From the NCBI GenBank assembly GCA_035628335.1, contig DASPKA010000079.1, positions 1 to 20,020 on the forward strand: a stretch of 20,020 bases of DNA. The letters are read 5' to 3'. Of this stretch, positions 8,191 to 13,805 are shown piece after piece; the first letter of the stretch is position 1; each line of letters starts with the position of its first letter. Under the pieces are notes generated by a model that saw only the letters and a program-made list of their open reading frames with translations, was not told the origin of the DNA and ran no database searches. The position numbers and the translations under genes are program-made. The DNA comes from DASPKA01 sp035628335 (lineage in GTDB: Bacteria > Patescibacteriota > Doudnabacteria > UBA920).

Positions 8191-8523
8191 TTACACAGCC
8201 TGAAGATTCCTCCCAAGCAGGTGAGCCAATGAAATAAACTCAGACCCGTCTCCATTGAACATCCGCATCCTATGGCGGAATGTATTTCGCACCTTTCCGT
8301 TAGGGCGAGAAGTTCTCCGATGCGACGTGATATAAAAATCTGTTTGATCGTTTACAGAAATCACCCTTTGTTCTCCAGTGACCTGATTGGTCAAAGTTAC
8401 CTCAAAACCTTGCCCCACAATTCTAAAGTGCTGTGGTAAATTAAAGGCCAAAAGCTTATATAAAACCCCGGCTTGATCCTGTAGTCCAAACCCTTTACCA
8501 TCTCTCACAACTGTATATTGCAT
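8191..8523 (-). CDS. Hypothetical protein (110 aa)
   Basis: The start at 8523 is supported by AAGGGGG six to seven bases upstream, and a terminator follows the stop. The protein is soluble and looks beta-rich: repeated short strands such as YTVVRDGKGFGL, FRIVGQGFEVTL and QRVISVND, then a basic segment (SHRRTSRPNGKVRNTF). The repeating strand-turn pattern faintly recalls LURP-one/tubby-like barrels, but I cannot assign it. The basic middle might bind nucleic acid (inference). It diverges from the interrupted zinc-ribbon gene at 8648, with 124 bp between the two starts. Confidence 0.75.
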   Translation of the reverse strand: MQYTVVRDGKGFGLQDQAGVLYKLLAFNLPQHFRIVGQGFEVTLTNQVTGEQRVISVNDQTDFYITSHRRTSRPNGKVRNTFRHRMRMFNGDGSEFISLAHLLGRNLQAV

Positions 8524-8647
8524 ATCAACCCCCTTTCGTGTCTTGCAGTATATATCTAATTTACACCTCTAGCAAGTTATAACTATTGTATAAATAAGCG
8601 ACTAATGTTATGAATCAATATTTTCCACACGTATCAGGAGGTTATGC

Positions 8648-8848
8648 ATGATAACTTATTGCAAATGAGGCGGTCTTAGTGTTAATGACAGAGACTGCGT
8701 TACTTGCAGAGAAAAAGCTAAGGATTACCGGATAACCGGTTTGGATCCTGACGTTAAAAAACCTCACCCGTTAATGGTTGCATTAATGGTTCTTGCTCTC
8801 ATTCTTGTTTTAGGCAATTTAGCCTGGGAACAGATGAAGCATAGGTAG
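8648..8848 (+). pseudogene. Small zinc-ribbon membrane protein gene interrupted by an in-frame TGA
   Basis: AGGAGG (8636-8641) lies six bases before ATG 8648, an excellent translation start. The frame then reads MITYCK, a TGA at 8666-8668, and continues open for 59 more codons to TAG 8846-8848. The downstream part is coherent: GGLSVNDRDCVTCREK, then a polar linker, then a transmembrane helix of about 20 residues (LMVALMVLALILVLG) and a charged end. If the TGA stands for Cys, the start reads YCKCGG and completes a C-x-C...C-x-x-C zinc ribbon (positions 5, 7, 17, 20). One third-base change (TGC or TGT to TGA) would explain it. The simplest reading is a recently broken gene or a base error. Selenocysteine or read-through are less likely alternatives. 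TGA is a normal stop elsewhere in the window. Confidence 0.65.
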
Positions 8849-9086
8849 CAAAACAGCGAGTTGGGAATTGATCCTCTTAGTTCAACACAACCGCTAAAGA
8901 GGGCTTATAATGGTGAAAACGGTGAGACTATAGCAAAATTTACTGTTGAGAAGGTTAAAATTTTCGTCGACTGTATTGGCGCTATACTTCTCGTGTTCTC
9001 GCCCGCACGTAGCAAAGTGAAACAGCGCCTTCATGACCCCCATGAAGCCGCTGTTTTTATTTGAGAAAACTCTGATCTAATTGCAA
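8849..9086 (+). other. Low-density stretch ending in a strong terminator, possible small RNA
   Basis: Between the interrupted gene and 9214 no convincing gene is seen. A TTG-started frame (8861-9064) runs through the terminator hairpin and lacks a ribosome binding site, so I do not accept it. A TATAAT sits at 8906-8911 with only a poor -35. Together with the terminator at 9019-9061 it could bound a transcript of about 140 nt. The terminator could instead belong to the 8648 gene, with a long 3' tail. Confidence 0.3.
9019..9061 (+). terminator. Strong Rho-independent terminator
   Basis: AACAGCG then CTTCATG (9021-9035) pair with CATGAAG then CGCTGTT (9041-9055), broken only by an opposed C/C, around ACCCC, followed by TTTTTATTT. 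It is the strongest plus-strand terminator here, yet follows no recognised intact gene. Confidence 0.85.
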
Positions 9087-9182
9087 ATGGTAGAACAAGT
9101 AAAAGAAGTCTGCGAAATTGCCTGGCGAATTAATGTGGCAATGTTAAAGCGTGGCTTTACTCGCTGGGACCTCATTGGATAA
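9087..9182 (+). CDS. Possible 31-aa peptide or gene remnant
   Basis: From ATG 9087 a frame reads MVEQVKEVCEIAWRINVAML and ends LKRGFTRWDLIG then TAA, followed at once by an inverted repeat. The composition is protein-like and would form one amphipathic helix. There is no Shine-Dalgarno and no known family. It may be a small protein, a relic of a longer gene or chance. Confidence 0.25.
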   Translation: MVEQVKEVCEIAWRINVAMLKRGFTRWDLIG

Positions 9183-9188
9183 ACAAAG

Positions 9189-9212
9189 TCGGTAGATGTA
9201 AACGTCTACCGA
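9189..9212. terminator. Perfect hairpin after the DUF1801 gene
   Basis: TCGGTAGA (9189-9196) and TCTACCGA (9205-9212) pair perfectly around an 8-nt loop. The minus-strand tail is CTTTGTTTATCC, so it probably ends the 9215-9607 transcript. The T-rich tail on the plus strand is weaker. Confidence 0.65.
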
Positions 9213-9214
9213 TA

Positions 9215-9607
9215 TTACTTTGACCGCTTAGCATGCATCCACAGCGCGCCCCTCTCTCTTACTTCCTTAGCACGGAAAAGAGCAATCTTGCGAATAAGAG
9301 TTTTAGGTAAAGGCTTGTCATAAGGAAACTGAACCGTATCTTTACCAGCCTTATACTTCTCCAACTCTTTCTCAAACGGCTTTAAAGACGAGTGTGTAGG
9401 CATGAAATTAAGGTGGGTTTTGTAAGCTGAATATGCAAATAATATCCGCTTTTCCACAAGAACCGGCGACCCCCACTTTATAGCTTCAGATGCTTTCGGC
9501 GCAATTTTTTTTAAAAGTGCACGGATTTCACGCAAGTGCTTCTGCGCTTCTTTTGGCGCAGTGTTAATGTACGCGGTAACGGTTGTTGGTCTTGTTTTTT
9601 TGTCCAT
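9215..9607 (-). CDS. DUF1801 / YdhG-like domain protein
   Basis: The 130-residue protein is almost entirely one YdhG-like (DUF1801) domain. Recognisable features are the opening TVTAYINTAPKEAQ, the helix HLREIRALLKKIAPKASEAI, the conserved KWGSPVL, the central strands LFAYSAYKTHLNFMP and the late motif TVQFPYDKPLPKTLIRKI followed by an Arg/Glu helix. Members are small cytoplasmic proteins. Some are described as frataxin-like iron chaperones, but most are uncharacterised, so I make no functional call. The ATG at 9607 fits the domain start. The hydrolase gene ends 28 nt upstream on the same strand, so the two may share a transcript. Confidence 0.9.
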   Translation of the reverse strand: MDKKTRPTTVTAYINTAPKEAQKHLREIRALLKKIAPKASEAIKWGSPVLVEKRILFAYSAYKTHLNFMPTHSSLKPFEKELEKYKAGKDTVQFPYDKPLPKTLIRKIALFRAKEVRERGALWMHAKRSK

Positions 9608-9635
9608 ACAAGGTGTAGCTTAATAAAAGTGGTAA

Positions 9636-10208
9636 TTAGAAACTTAAATATTTCTCTAACTTTTCCAAAAGTTGAAAAAAAGTAGTGTAACCGGCTTTGG
9701 AGTTAAAGTGCCCGGCGTTGGGTATAAAGTGCAGGCCTGTACCCAGATGCTTTGCTAATTGTTCGCCATTTTCTAACCCTACGTATGGATCATTATCTGA
9801 ATGGAACACTGCAAAATATTTAGACTTTGGCCTTATAGCTGCCCAGTTAAATGTAAATTCGCTAAACGCATTGTCACGATCATAGTTGACTAAAGGCTGT
9901 ATACCAATGGGTGTACCAACAAATACAGCTGCTTTGCACGGCTGATTGAGTCGTTCAAGCACACGAAGTAGAAACAATCCACCTAAACTGTGCCCAACAA
10001 AAATTGTATTTTCATCAACGAACATTTCGTACTCCTTTAGTACTTCAAACCATTCTGTAATCTTTGCAGGAACAAAAGGCGGTGAGGGAAATTGTGGCAC
10101 AAATACTTTACAACCTTTAGCTTCTAACTCACCCTTTAACCACGGGAACCAATTTTCCTTCGGATGCCCTTCTGTGCCATGAAATATAAATACGTTTTGC
10201 ATATTCAT
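9636..10208 (-). CDS. RBBP9/YdeN-family serine hydrolase (alpha/beta fold)
   Basis: The 190-residue cytoplasmic protein matches the small alpha/beta hydrolases of the RBBP9/YdeN group. It opens with strand NVFIFHGTEGHPKENWFPWL (residues 5-24), where the HG pair helps form the oxyanion hole. The nucleophile motif is GHSLGG with Ser74. The acid lies in HSDNDPYV (Asp138 or Asp140) and the base is His167 in NAGHFN. All triad members are therefore present and it should be an active esterase-like enzyme; the substrate is unknown. Length is normal for the family. It is followed 28 nt later by the DUF1801 gene. Upstream are the long inverted repeat at 10316-10373 and the zinc-ribbon gene. Confidence 0.92.
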   Translation of the reverse strand: MNMQNVFIFHGTEGHPKENWFPWLKGELEAKGCKVFVPQFPSPPFVPAKITEWFEVLKEYEMFVDENTIFVGHSLGGLFLLRVLERLNQPCKAAVFVGTPIGIQPLVNYDRDNAFSEFTFNWAAIRPKSKYFAVFHSDNDPYVGLENGEQLAKHLGTGLHFIPNAGHFNSKAGYTTFFQLLEKLEKYLSF

Positions 10209-10304
10209 GCTTAAGATATTTTCGTTATGTTCCCACTTTGAGAGTTAGTCAACAGAGTCTTGCATATCAAACAACCCCATTACTAGGACATTTTTACTCA
10301 CCGG

Positions 10305-10373
10305 GTAAAAAACTGAAGTCAATTTTCCAGATTTCGTAATTGAGAGAATTGCGATTACATAGAAAATTGACTT
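10305..10373 (-). terminator. Long two-part hairpin with T-tract after the zinc-ribbon gene
   Basis: AAGTCAATTTTC (10316-10327) is exactly complementary to GAAAATTGACTT (10362-10373), and GTAAT/ATTAC (10336-10340, 10354-10358) pairs inside it. On the minus strand the 12-bp stem is followed by CAGTTTTTT. It starts five bases after the stop at 10379, so it is probably a large terminator for the zinc-ribbon transcript. The stem is AT-rich and unusually long. Confidence 0.65.
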
Positions 10374-10378
10374 AAGCG

Positions 10379-10582
10379 TTACTCTTCGTCTATCAATCCG
10401 TCGAGCAACGGTACCAGAGATGTCCCGCACTTCGTGCAAAATTCATGCATGGAGGATCGGGCTATTTTGCATTGAGGGCAATACTTATCCTGTAAATCCG
10501 AAAGTGATTGATCATCAGTATTGCCTTTTCCAGCACCACTTGGTGCTGAGACTGGGTAGTTGTTCGGAAGCTTGTTTGTCAT
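10379..10582 (-). CDS. Small double-CxxC zinc-ribbon protein (67 aa)
   Basis: The start at 10582 has AAGGGGGG three bases upstream. The first 32 residues are polar and likely disordered (MTNKLPNNYPVSAPSGAGKG). A zinc ribbon follows with CPQC at 35-38 and CTKCG at 49-53, the spacing of the short zinc-ribbon family in which four Cys bind one zinc. It ends in an acidic tail (DGLIDEE). It probably mediates protein or nucleic-acid contacts; no specific role can be given. It stands alone between a 172-bp upstream gap and a hairpin terminator. An overlapping frame at 10245-10439 is a shadow. Confidence 0.8.
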   Translation of the reverse strand: MTNKLPNNYPVSAPSGAGKGNTDDQSLSDLQDKYCPQCKIARSSMHEFCTKCGTSLVPLLDGLIDEE

Positions 10583-10754
10583 ATTCCCCCCTTCTTAAAT
10601 AGTATAACTTAACTTTAGCTATATATACATTATGAAGACAATTTTCTAACAACTCTTTAATCAAATCACCAGCTATCCTCAAATGCACTAATATTCACTT
10701 ATAGTAGCCGTTTCTGGTATAAAAATTGTAGGAAAAATCTATGCACGTATTGTA

Positions 10755-11198
10755 TCACGCTCTAATGTTTTTATATTGCTCCGAATTTGGTAATTGTATG
10801 CGACCAAAAAGCATACCCAAAACTATACCAACTACACCAAACTGAACTAGGTAATAAATGCTTTCGAGCACAAGCCACGTGGTAAGCGAGCTCACCTCGT
10901 TCTTACCAGCTTCGGCAAATACCGCCACACTTGCCAAAAGAACACCAACTATCAAACCAAAAGAAAGCCCAACTTTCCAAGGCGTGCCACCCGTATAAAA
11001 ATAAGAATACAAGTAAGGCAATAGAACTCCTTGTATTGCCATGGAAATAAGCCCAAGTGGAATGATTGGTTCTTTGCGGGTAAAGATACCTAAAGCGTCA
11101 TATGTCTCTTTAAACAAAACCAAGTGCCAACCAGCAGCGAAAATAAACGTGATGACTACGTACGCGATAAATGATAAGGCAAATATTTTGGTCTTCAT
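10755..11198 (-). CDS. Four-helix membrane protein (DUF1761-like architecture)
   Basis: I start at ATG 11198 (147 aa), because a longer in-frame version would overlap the upstream YCII gene by about 100 nt and add non-membrane sequence. The protein has four hydrophobic segments: residues about 5-25, 46-65, 77-96 and 110-132. The first ends in GWHLVLFKETYDALG. The order and the Trp/His after helix 1 resemble DUF1761-type small membrane proteins, but I cannot confirm the family. The start codon lies one base past the YCII stop, so translation is almost certainly coupled. With the ArsR-type regulator gene it forms a three-gene unit. Confidence 0.8.
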   Translation of the reverse strand: MKTKIFALSFIAYVVITFIFAAGWHLVLFKETYDALGIFTRKEPIIPLGLISMAIQGVLLPYLYSYFYTGGTPWKVGLSFGLIVGVLLASVAVFAEAGKNEVSSLTTWLVLESIYYLVQFGVVGIVLGMLFGRIQLPNSEQYKNIRA

Positions 11199-11199
11199 A

Positions 11200-11571
11200 C
11201 TACATTGGTAATGCCTCGTAGACGTGGACTGCTCCACCGTCTTCATCGATGACCGCCGGGCACCCTTTGGCAATACTAACCGCTTCATCCATGTCCTTGG
11301 CATTGATAATAGTATAACCTTTTGCTGGCAATGTATCGACAGCGATGGTTTCTACACCTTTTGCAGTAACCGCTTTAACCAATGGACCGAAGGGATTTCC
11401 ACCATCAATCATTTTATCTTGAAACGTTCCAAACCACGCCATCCACTTATCCATAACAGCTTTCATTTCTTCATTATTAAAATCTTCGGCTCGTACGCGG
11501 CCATAATACACAAAAACAAATTTTTTTCCGCCAGTGGCGGATCCGCCTTTGGCGGACATATTGGTTGACAT
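11200..11571 (-). CDS. YCII-related domain protein
   Basis: I start at ATG 11571 (123 aa); the frame extends to a GTG at 11619 with no better ribosome binding site. A YCII-like dimeric alpha-beta barrel is suggested by FVFVYYGR, the helix AVMDKWMAWFGTFQDKMIDGG with the conserved NPFGPLVKAV, then GYTIINAKDMDEAVSIAKGCP and the closing strand GAVHVYEALPM. YCII-like proteins next to ArsR-type regulators are a common pairing; their reactions are mostly unknown. The first residues (SAKGGSATGGKK) are encoded by a tandem pair of 15-bp palindromes at 11527-11556 and are not part of the domain. It lies 61 nt after the regulator stop and is coupled to the following membrane gene. Confidence 0.88.
   Translation of the reverse strand: MSTNMSAKGGSATGGKKFVFVYYGRVRAEDFNNEEMKAVMDKWMAWFGTFQDKMIDGGNPFGPLVKAVTAKGVETIAVDTLPAKGYTIINAKDMDEAVSIAKGCPAVIDEDGGAVHVYEALPM
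11527..11556. repeat. Tandem pair of 15-bp TCCGCC-NNN-GGCGGA palindromes inside a coding sequence
   Basis: TCCGCCAGTGGCGGA (11527-11541) is followed without gap by TCCGCCTTTGGCGGA (11542-11556). Each is a 6-bp inverted repeat with a 3-nt centre. Together they encode the first Gly/Ser-rich residues of the YCII protein in frame. A related third copy is at 11615-11630. Confidence 0.9.
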
Positions 11572-11614
11572 AAATATGTTAGTTAGTTGGGTTAATTTTA
11601 CTGCTAGACCTTTT

Positions 11615-11630
11615 TCCACCAGCTGGCGGA
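11615..11630. repeat. Third, diverged copy of the palindrome
   Basis: TCCACCAGCTGGCGGA is a 16-bp palindrome with one mismatch that shares TCC-CC and GGCGGA with the tandem pair 58 bp away. It sits just after the ArsR-type gene stop, in the gap before the YCII gene. Confidence 0.65.
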
Positions 11631-11632
11631 CT

Positions 11633-11962
11633 TCACTTTTCTATCCACGAAATATAATTCTCGAGCGACTCTGTATTACTTCCCCAGTATGGATGGTATT
11701 GTGCTATCCACTCCTGAAGAGTAATCAGTGCATCGCGGTTCAAGGCAAGAAAATTTGATCGACCACTTTTCTTGCGCTTGAGGAGCTTGGCTTGCTCAAG
11801 AATTTTTATATGTTTGTGGATCGCTGGAAGCGACAACTGTAACTCGTTGGCAAGACTTGAAATGGTAGAAGGCTGCAAACTCAGTCGATACACAATAGCC
11901 CTGCGATATTCATTCGCAAGAGCGGTAAAAACTGCATCAAGTTGCTTACTTTCTTTTTTCAT
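11633..11962 (-). CDS. ArsR-type winged-helix transcriptional regulator
   Basis: The 109-residue protein is a single winged helix-turn-helix: LDAVFTALANEYRRAIVYRL (8-27), then TISSLANELQLSLPAIHKHIKILEQAKLLKRKK, where SLPAIHKHIKIL is the recognition helix, and the wing SGRSNFLALN. The C-terminal helix (residues about 77-88, ALITLQEWIAQY) would make the dimer. No metal-binding Cys pair is visible, so it is probably not a metal sensor but one of the ArsR members that repress small enzyme operons. It is the first gene of a unit with the YCII and membrane genes. A 24-bp palindrome lies directly before its ATG, so autorepression is likely. It ends in TGA. Confidence 0.92.
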   Translation of the reverse strand: MKKESKQLDAVFTALANEYRRAIVYRLSLQPSTISSLANELQLSLPAIHKHIKILEQAKLLKRKKSGRSNFLALNRDALITLQEWIAQYHPYWGSNTESLENYISWIEK

Positions 11963-11963
11963 A

Positions 11964-11987
11964 ATACTTAACCAATAGGTTAAGTAT
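11964..11987 (-). promoter_or_regulatory. 24-bp palindromic operator in front of the ArsR-type gene
   Basis: ATACTTAACC and GGTTAAGTAT are perfect 10-bp arms around AATA, beginning one base upstream of the start codon. Such symmetry and position are typical of an autoregulatory site for a dimeric winged-helix repressor. Binding by the adjacent regulator is inferred. Confidence 0.75.
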
Positions 11988-12095
11988 ATATAAAACTATA
12001 TTTTTATGCAAGCTGCTAAGCCCTTTGCATTGTGAGTTGTATTTCTACATAGCGTACTAAACACCGAGTCTTCTCTCTGTTTTCTGAGGTGAGAT

Positions 12096-12124
12096 GGTGT
12101 CCGACTTGCTCCGTAGAATCCCTA
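12096..12124 (+). repeat. Left terminal inverted repeat of the insertion sequence
   Basis: It begins GGTGTCCGACTTGCTC and ends GAATCCCTA. It differs from the right end at four positions. Confidence 0.9.
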
Positions 12125-12179
12125 ATCTTTCTTTAAATCCTGCATGGTAGTCTAAGGTTTTGTATTAACCACAACTCCT

Positions 12180-13076
12180 ATGACTACCTCTAAATCACCC
12201 TTAGCTATTGCTTTAGTGTCCTATGCCTCTGCTCGAGCTACACTGCCTCTGTATTACAGCAAGTTCTCTCGTTATACCTTTACCTTGCCTCAATTAATGA
12301 TCTGTCTAGTGTTAAAAGAGTTTTTTAAAACAGATTACCGAGGCATCAGTGCTATTCTTTCTGATAGTAGCGATCTTCAGAGAGTGCTTGAGCTTCGGAC
12401 TATCCCTCATTTCACTACCTTACAGAAAGCAGCTCATAAGCTTCTTTCCACCTCTCGATTTAAAAAGATACTCAGGGGTATCTTGACTCTAGCTCGAAAA
12501 CAGAAACTCCTTAGCCCAACCATAGCAATTGCAGCTTTGGATGGTACTGGCTTTGAGTCTCACCATATCAGCAGATATTTTGTCCATAGAACCCATGTAA
12601 CTGGGGCTCAAACCACACACTATACGAGGTTTCCTAAGGTGGGCATCATAACTAGCCTCACCCATCTCATTCTCTCAGCAGTACCAGAGCGAGGACCAAG
12701 ATTTGATAGCACTCACTTTGTGCCTGCATTACAACGACTGATCGCGGTTGTTAAGATTAAAACCCTTCTGGCTGATGCTGGATATGACAGCGAACCAAAT
12801 CATAGACTAGCTAGAGATAGCTACCATATCAGGTCAATTATCCCTGCAAAGAAAGGCAGGCCAACACAGAAACTACCCACAGGAAAGTACAGAAGATTAA
12901 TGACAACACACTTCCCCAAGAAGCTCTACGGACAGAGATGGCAAGTGGAAACAGTTAACAGCATGCTTAAGAGAAACTTAGAAAGCTTTTTGAGGGCACG
13001 GAGCTATTGGAGCCAATGTAGGGAAATACTCCTTAGGGTACTAACTCACAACATCATGATTGTTCGTGTTGGGTAG
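12180..13076 (+). CDS. DDE transposase, IS4-type (YREK signature)
   Basis: The 298-residue enzyme cuts and rejoins the ends of its insertion sequence. Catalytic residues are Asp121 in AALDGTG, Asp199 in LLADAGYDSEP and Glu257. The last is within YGQRWQVETVNSMLK, where Tyr250, Arg253, Glu257 and Lys264 have the exact Y-2-R-3-E-6-K spacing of the IS4 group; IS5-type enzymes are close relatives, so the family call is moderate. Residues 1-110 are the N-terminal DNA-binding part. The gene is intact, and its last three codons overlap the right inverted repeat. ATG 12180 has no Shine-Dalgarno, which may keep expression low. Confidence 0.93.
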   Translation: MTTSKSPLAIALVSYASARATLPLYYSKFSRYTFTLPQLMICLVLKEFFKTDYRGISAILSDSSDLQRVLELRTIPHFTTLQKAAHKLLSTSRFKKILRGILTLARKQKLLSPTIAIAALDGTGFESHHISRYFVHRTHVTGAQTTHYTRFPKVGIITSLTHLILSAVPERGPRFDSTHFVPALQRLIAVVKIKTLLADAGYDSEPNHRLARDSYHIRSIIPAKKGRPTQKLPTGKYRRLMTTHFPKKLYGQRWQVETVNSMLKRNLESFLRARSYWSQCREILLRVLTHNIMIVRVG

Positions 13077-13102
13077 GGTTTCTACAGAGCATGTCTGACA
13101 CC
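13074..13102 (+). repeat. Right terminal inverted repeat of the insertion sequence
   Basis: It reads inward-out as TAGGGTTTCTACAGAGC and ends GACACC. The first TAG of the repeat supplies the transposase stop codon. Confidence 0.9.
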
Positions 13103-13117
13103 TTTTTTCCATTACTT

Positions 13118-13135
13118 TGCCAGCTCAAGCTGGCA
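13118..13135. repeat. 18-bp palindrome beside the insertion sequence
   Basis: TGCCAGCT and AGCTGGCA are perfect 8-bp arms around CA. The core CCAGCT/AGCTGG resembles the diverged palindrome at 11615. With no T-tract it is not an obvious terminator. Confidence 0.6.
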
Positions 13136-13257
13136 TGAGCACCGGCTGATACAACGGCACGAAAGCGTCTACACACTCTCCAGTATTTCTTCCCACTTAT
13201 AAAGATACTCCACCAAGAAAATGATAGATGCGCTATACTAGGGGCAAGGAGGAGTTT

Positions 13258-13569
13258 ATGAGAAAAGCTGACAAGCTTAGAAATCTAATACTGGACTCAA
13301 GCGCGGACAACGGAAAAGTTTACCGCGCACTTAACATATATCTTTATGACTCAAACGGCACCCACCCTTTAACCGATGAAGAACTCACAGCGGAAATGGA
13401 TGAGTTGCATACCTTGATAGCCACAAAACGCCAAAAGGTATGTGACCGAATGACCCGCGACATAGCATGGCAACACACGTTTTGTTGCGGAATCATTTCC
13501 CTAAGCATGTTTGTCAAACTTGTCTGGGAGCGGCTGCAAGATCTCCTGCGTCCAAACCGGACCTGGTAA
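13258..13569 (+). CDS. Hypothetical protein (103 aa), possible membrane-associated C-terminus
   Basis: The start is ATG 13258, because AGGAGG (13247-13252) stands five bases before it; an in-frame extension to 13228 would run through this site. Residues 1-65 are charged and helical (KADKLRNLILDSS, LTDEELTAEMDELHTLIATK). Residues about 74-92 (CCGIISLSMFVKLVWERL) are hydrophobic and may be a membrane or amphipathic helix. No family is recognised. A TATACT at 13234-13239 without a good -35 could give a short leader. A hairpin follows the stop. Confidence 0.8.
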   Translation: MRKADKLRNLILDSSADNGKVYRALNIYLYDSNGTHPLTDEELTAEMDELHTLIATKRQKVCDRMTRDIAWQHTFCCGIISLSMFVKLVWERLQDLLRPNRTW

Positions 13570-13571
13570 AC

Positions 13572-13608
13572 GAAAGGCCTGAGAACTACTAGTGGTTCTC
13601 AGGCTTTC
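13572..13608 (+). terminator. Hairpin after the 103-aa orphan
   Basis: GAAAG then CCTGAGAAC (13572-13586, one bulged G) pairs with GTTCTCAGG then CTTTC (13595-13608) around an 8-nt loop containing ACTAGT. The tail AATAATTATTTC has few T residues, so it may act as a weak terminator or as 3'-end protection. Confidence 0.6.
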
Positions 13609-13805
13609 AATAATTATTTCTCATTGCTTGGTAATGCGTTTTTTGTGTTAGGAAAAAGTGGAAAAGGCGCCGAACACCGTTTTTGTTTTTTACACTACAA
13701 GTCAGTAAGTCGCTAGGTTACAAAGGGCAAGGTCACCAACTTGACCCTTTTCAATTGGTAAAAGTTAAATAAACCTCGAATATAGTATTAGGGTCCTTTA
13801 GGGTA
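13609..13805 (+). promoter_or_regulatory. Structured leader of the queuosine-precursor transporter gene, possible riboswitch
   Basis: This 197-nt leader precedes a yhhQ-type gene, a class often controlled by preQ1 riboswitches. Within it AAAGGG then CAAG pairs with CTTG then CCCTTT (about 13719-13747) around the loop GTCACCAA. The loop ACCAA can pair with TTGGT a few bases downstream, giving an H-type pseudoknot followed by A-rich sequence, as in preQ1-sensing RNAs. I could not match any published preQ1 class consensus by eye. An earlier segment (GTGTT/AACAC with T-rich flanks, about 13640-13705) could be an attenuator. Confidence 0.35.

Larger units (their letters stand above)
12096..13102 (+). 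mobile_element. Complete insertion sequence (1007 bp) with an IS4-type transposase
   Basis: The ends are 29-bp terminal inverted repeats that match at 25 positions: left 12096-12124, right 13074-13102, both starting GGTGTC at the outer edge. The only gene between them is the transposase. I see no clear target-site duplication: the left flank ends in TGAGAT and the right flank begins TTTTTT. So the insertion is old, formed without duplication, or one end is longer than I drew. Confidence 0.9.

Noticed and set aside
8666..8668. General recoding of TGA (as Gly or Trp, as in some CPR lineages)
   Set aside because: TGA ends intact genes at 10755, 11633, 14884 and 16347, and in the 14884 case a terminator follows at once. 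Trp is TGG throughout.
8861..9064. 67-codon frame from a TTG start
   Set aside because: It has no ribosome binding site and runs through the terminator hairpin, and the sequence matches nothing known.
10245..10439. Minus-strand frame overlapping the zinc-ribbon gene
   Set aside because: It overlaps the zinc-ribbon gene out of frame, runs across the hairpin terminator and has no start signal.
10583..10754. Open minus-strand frame in the gap upstream of the zinc-ribbon gene
   Set aside because: It would run into the zinc-ribbon gene in another frame and has no ribosome site. I see only AT-rich sequence with a possible TATACT -10.
12086..13112. Target-site duplication around the insertion sequence
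   Set aside because: The flanks TGAGAT and TTTTTT share no direct repeat.
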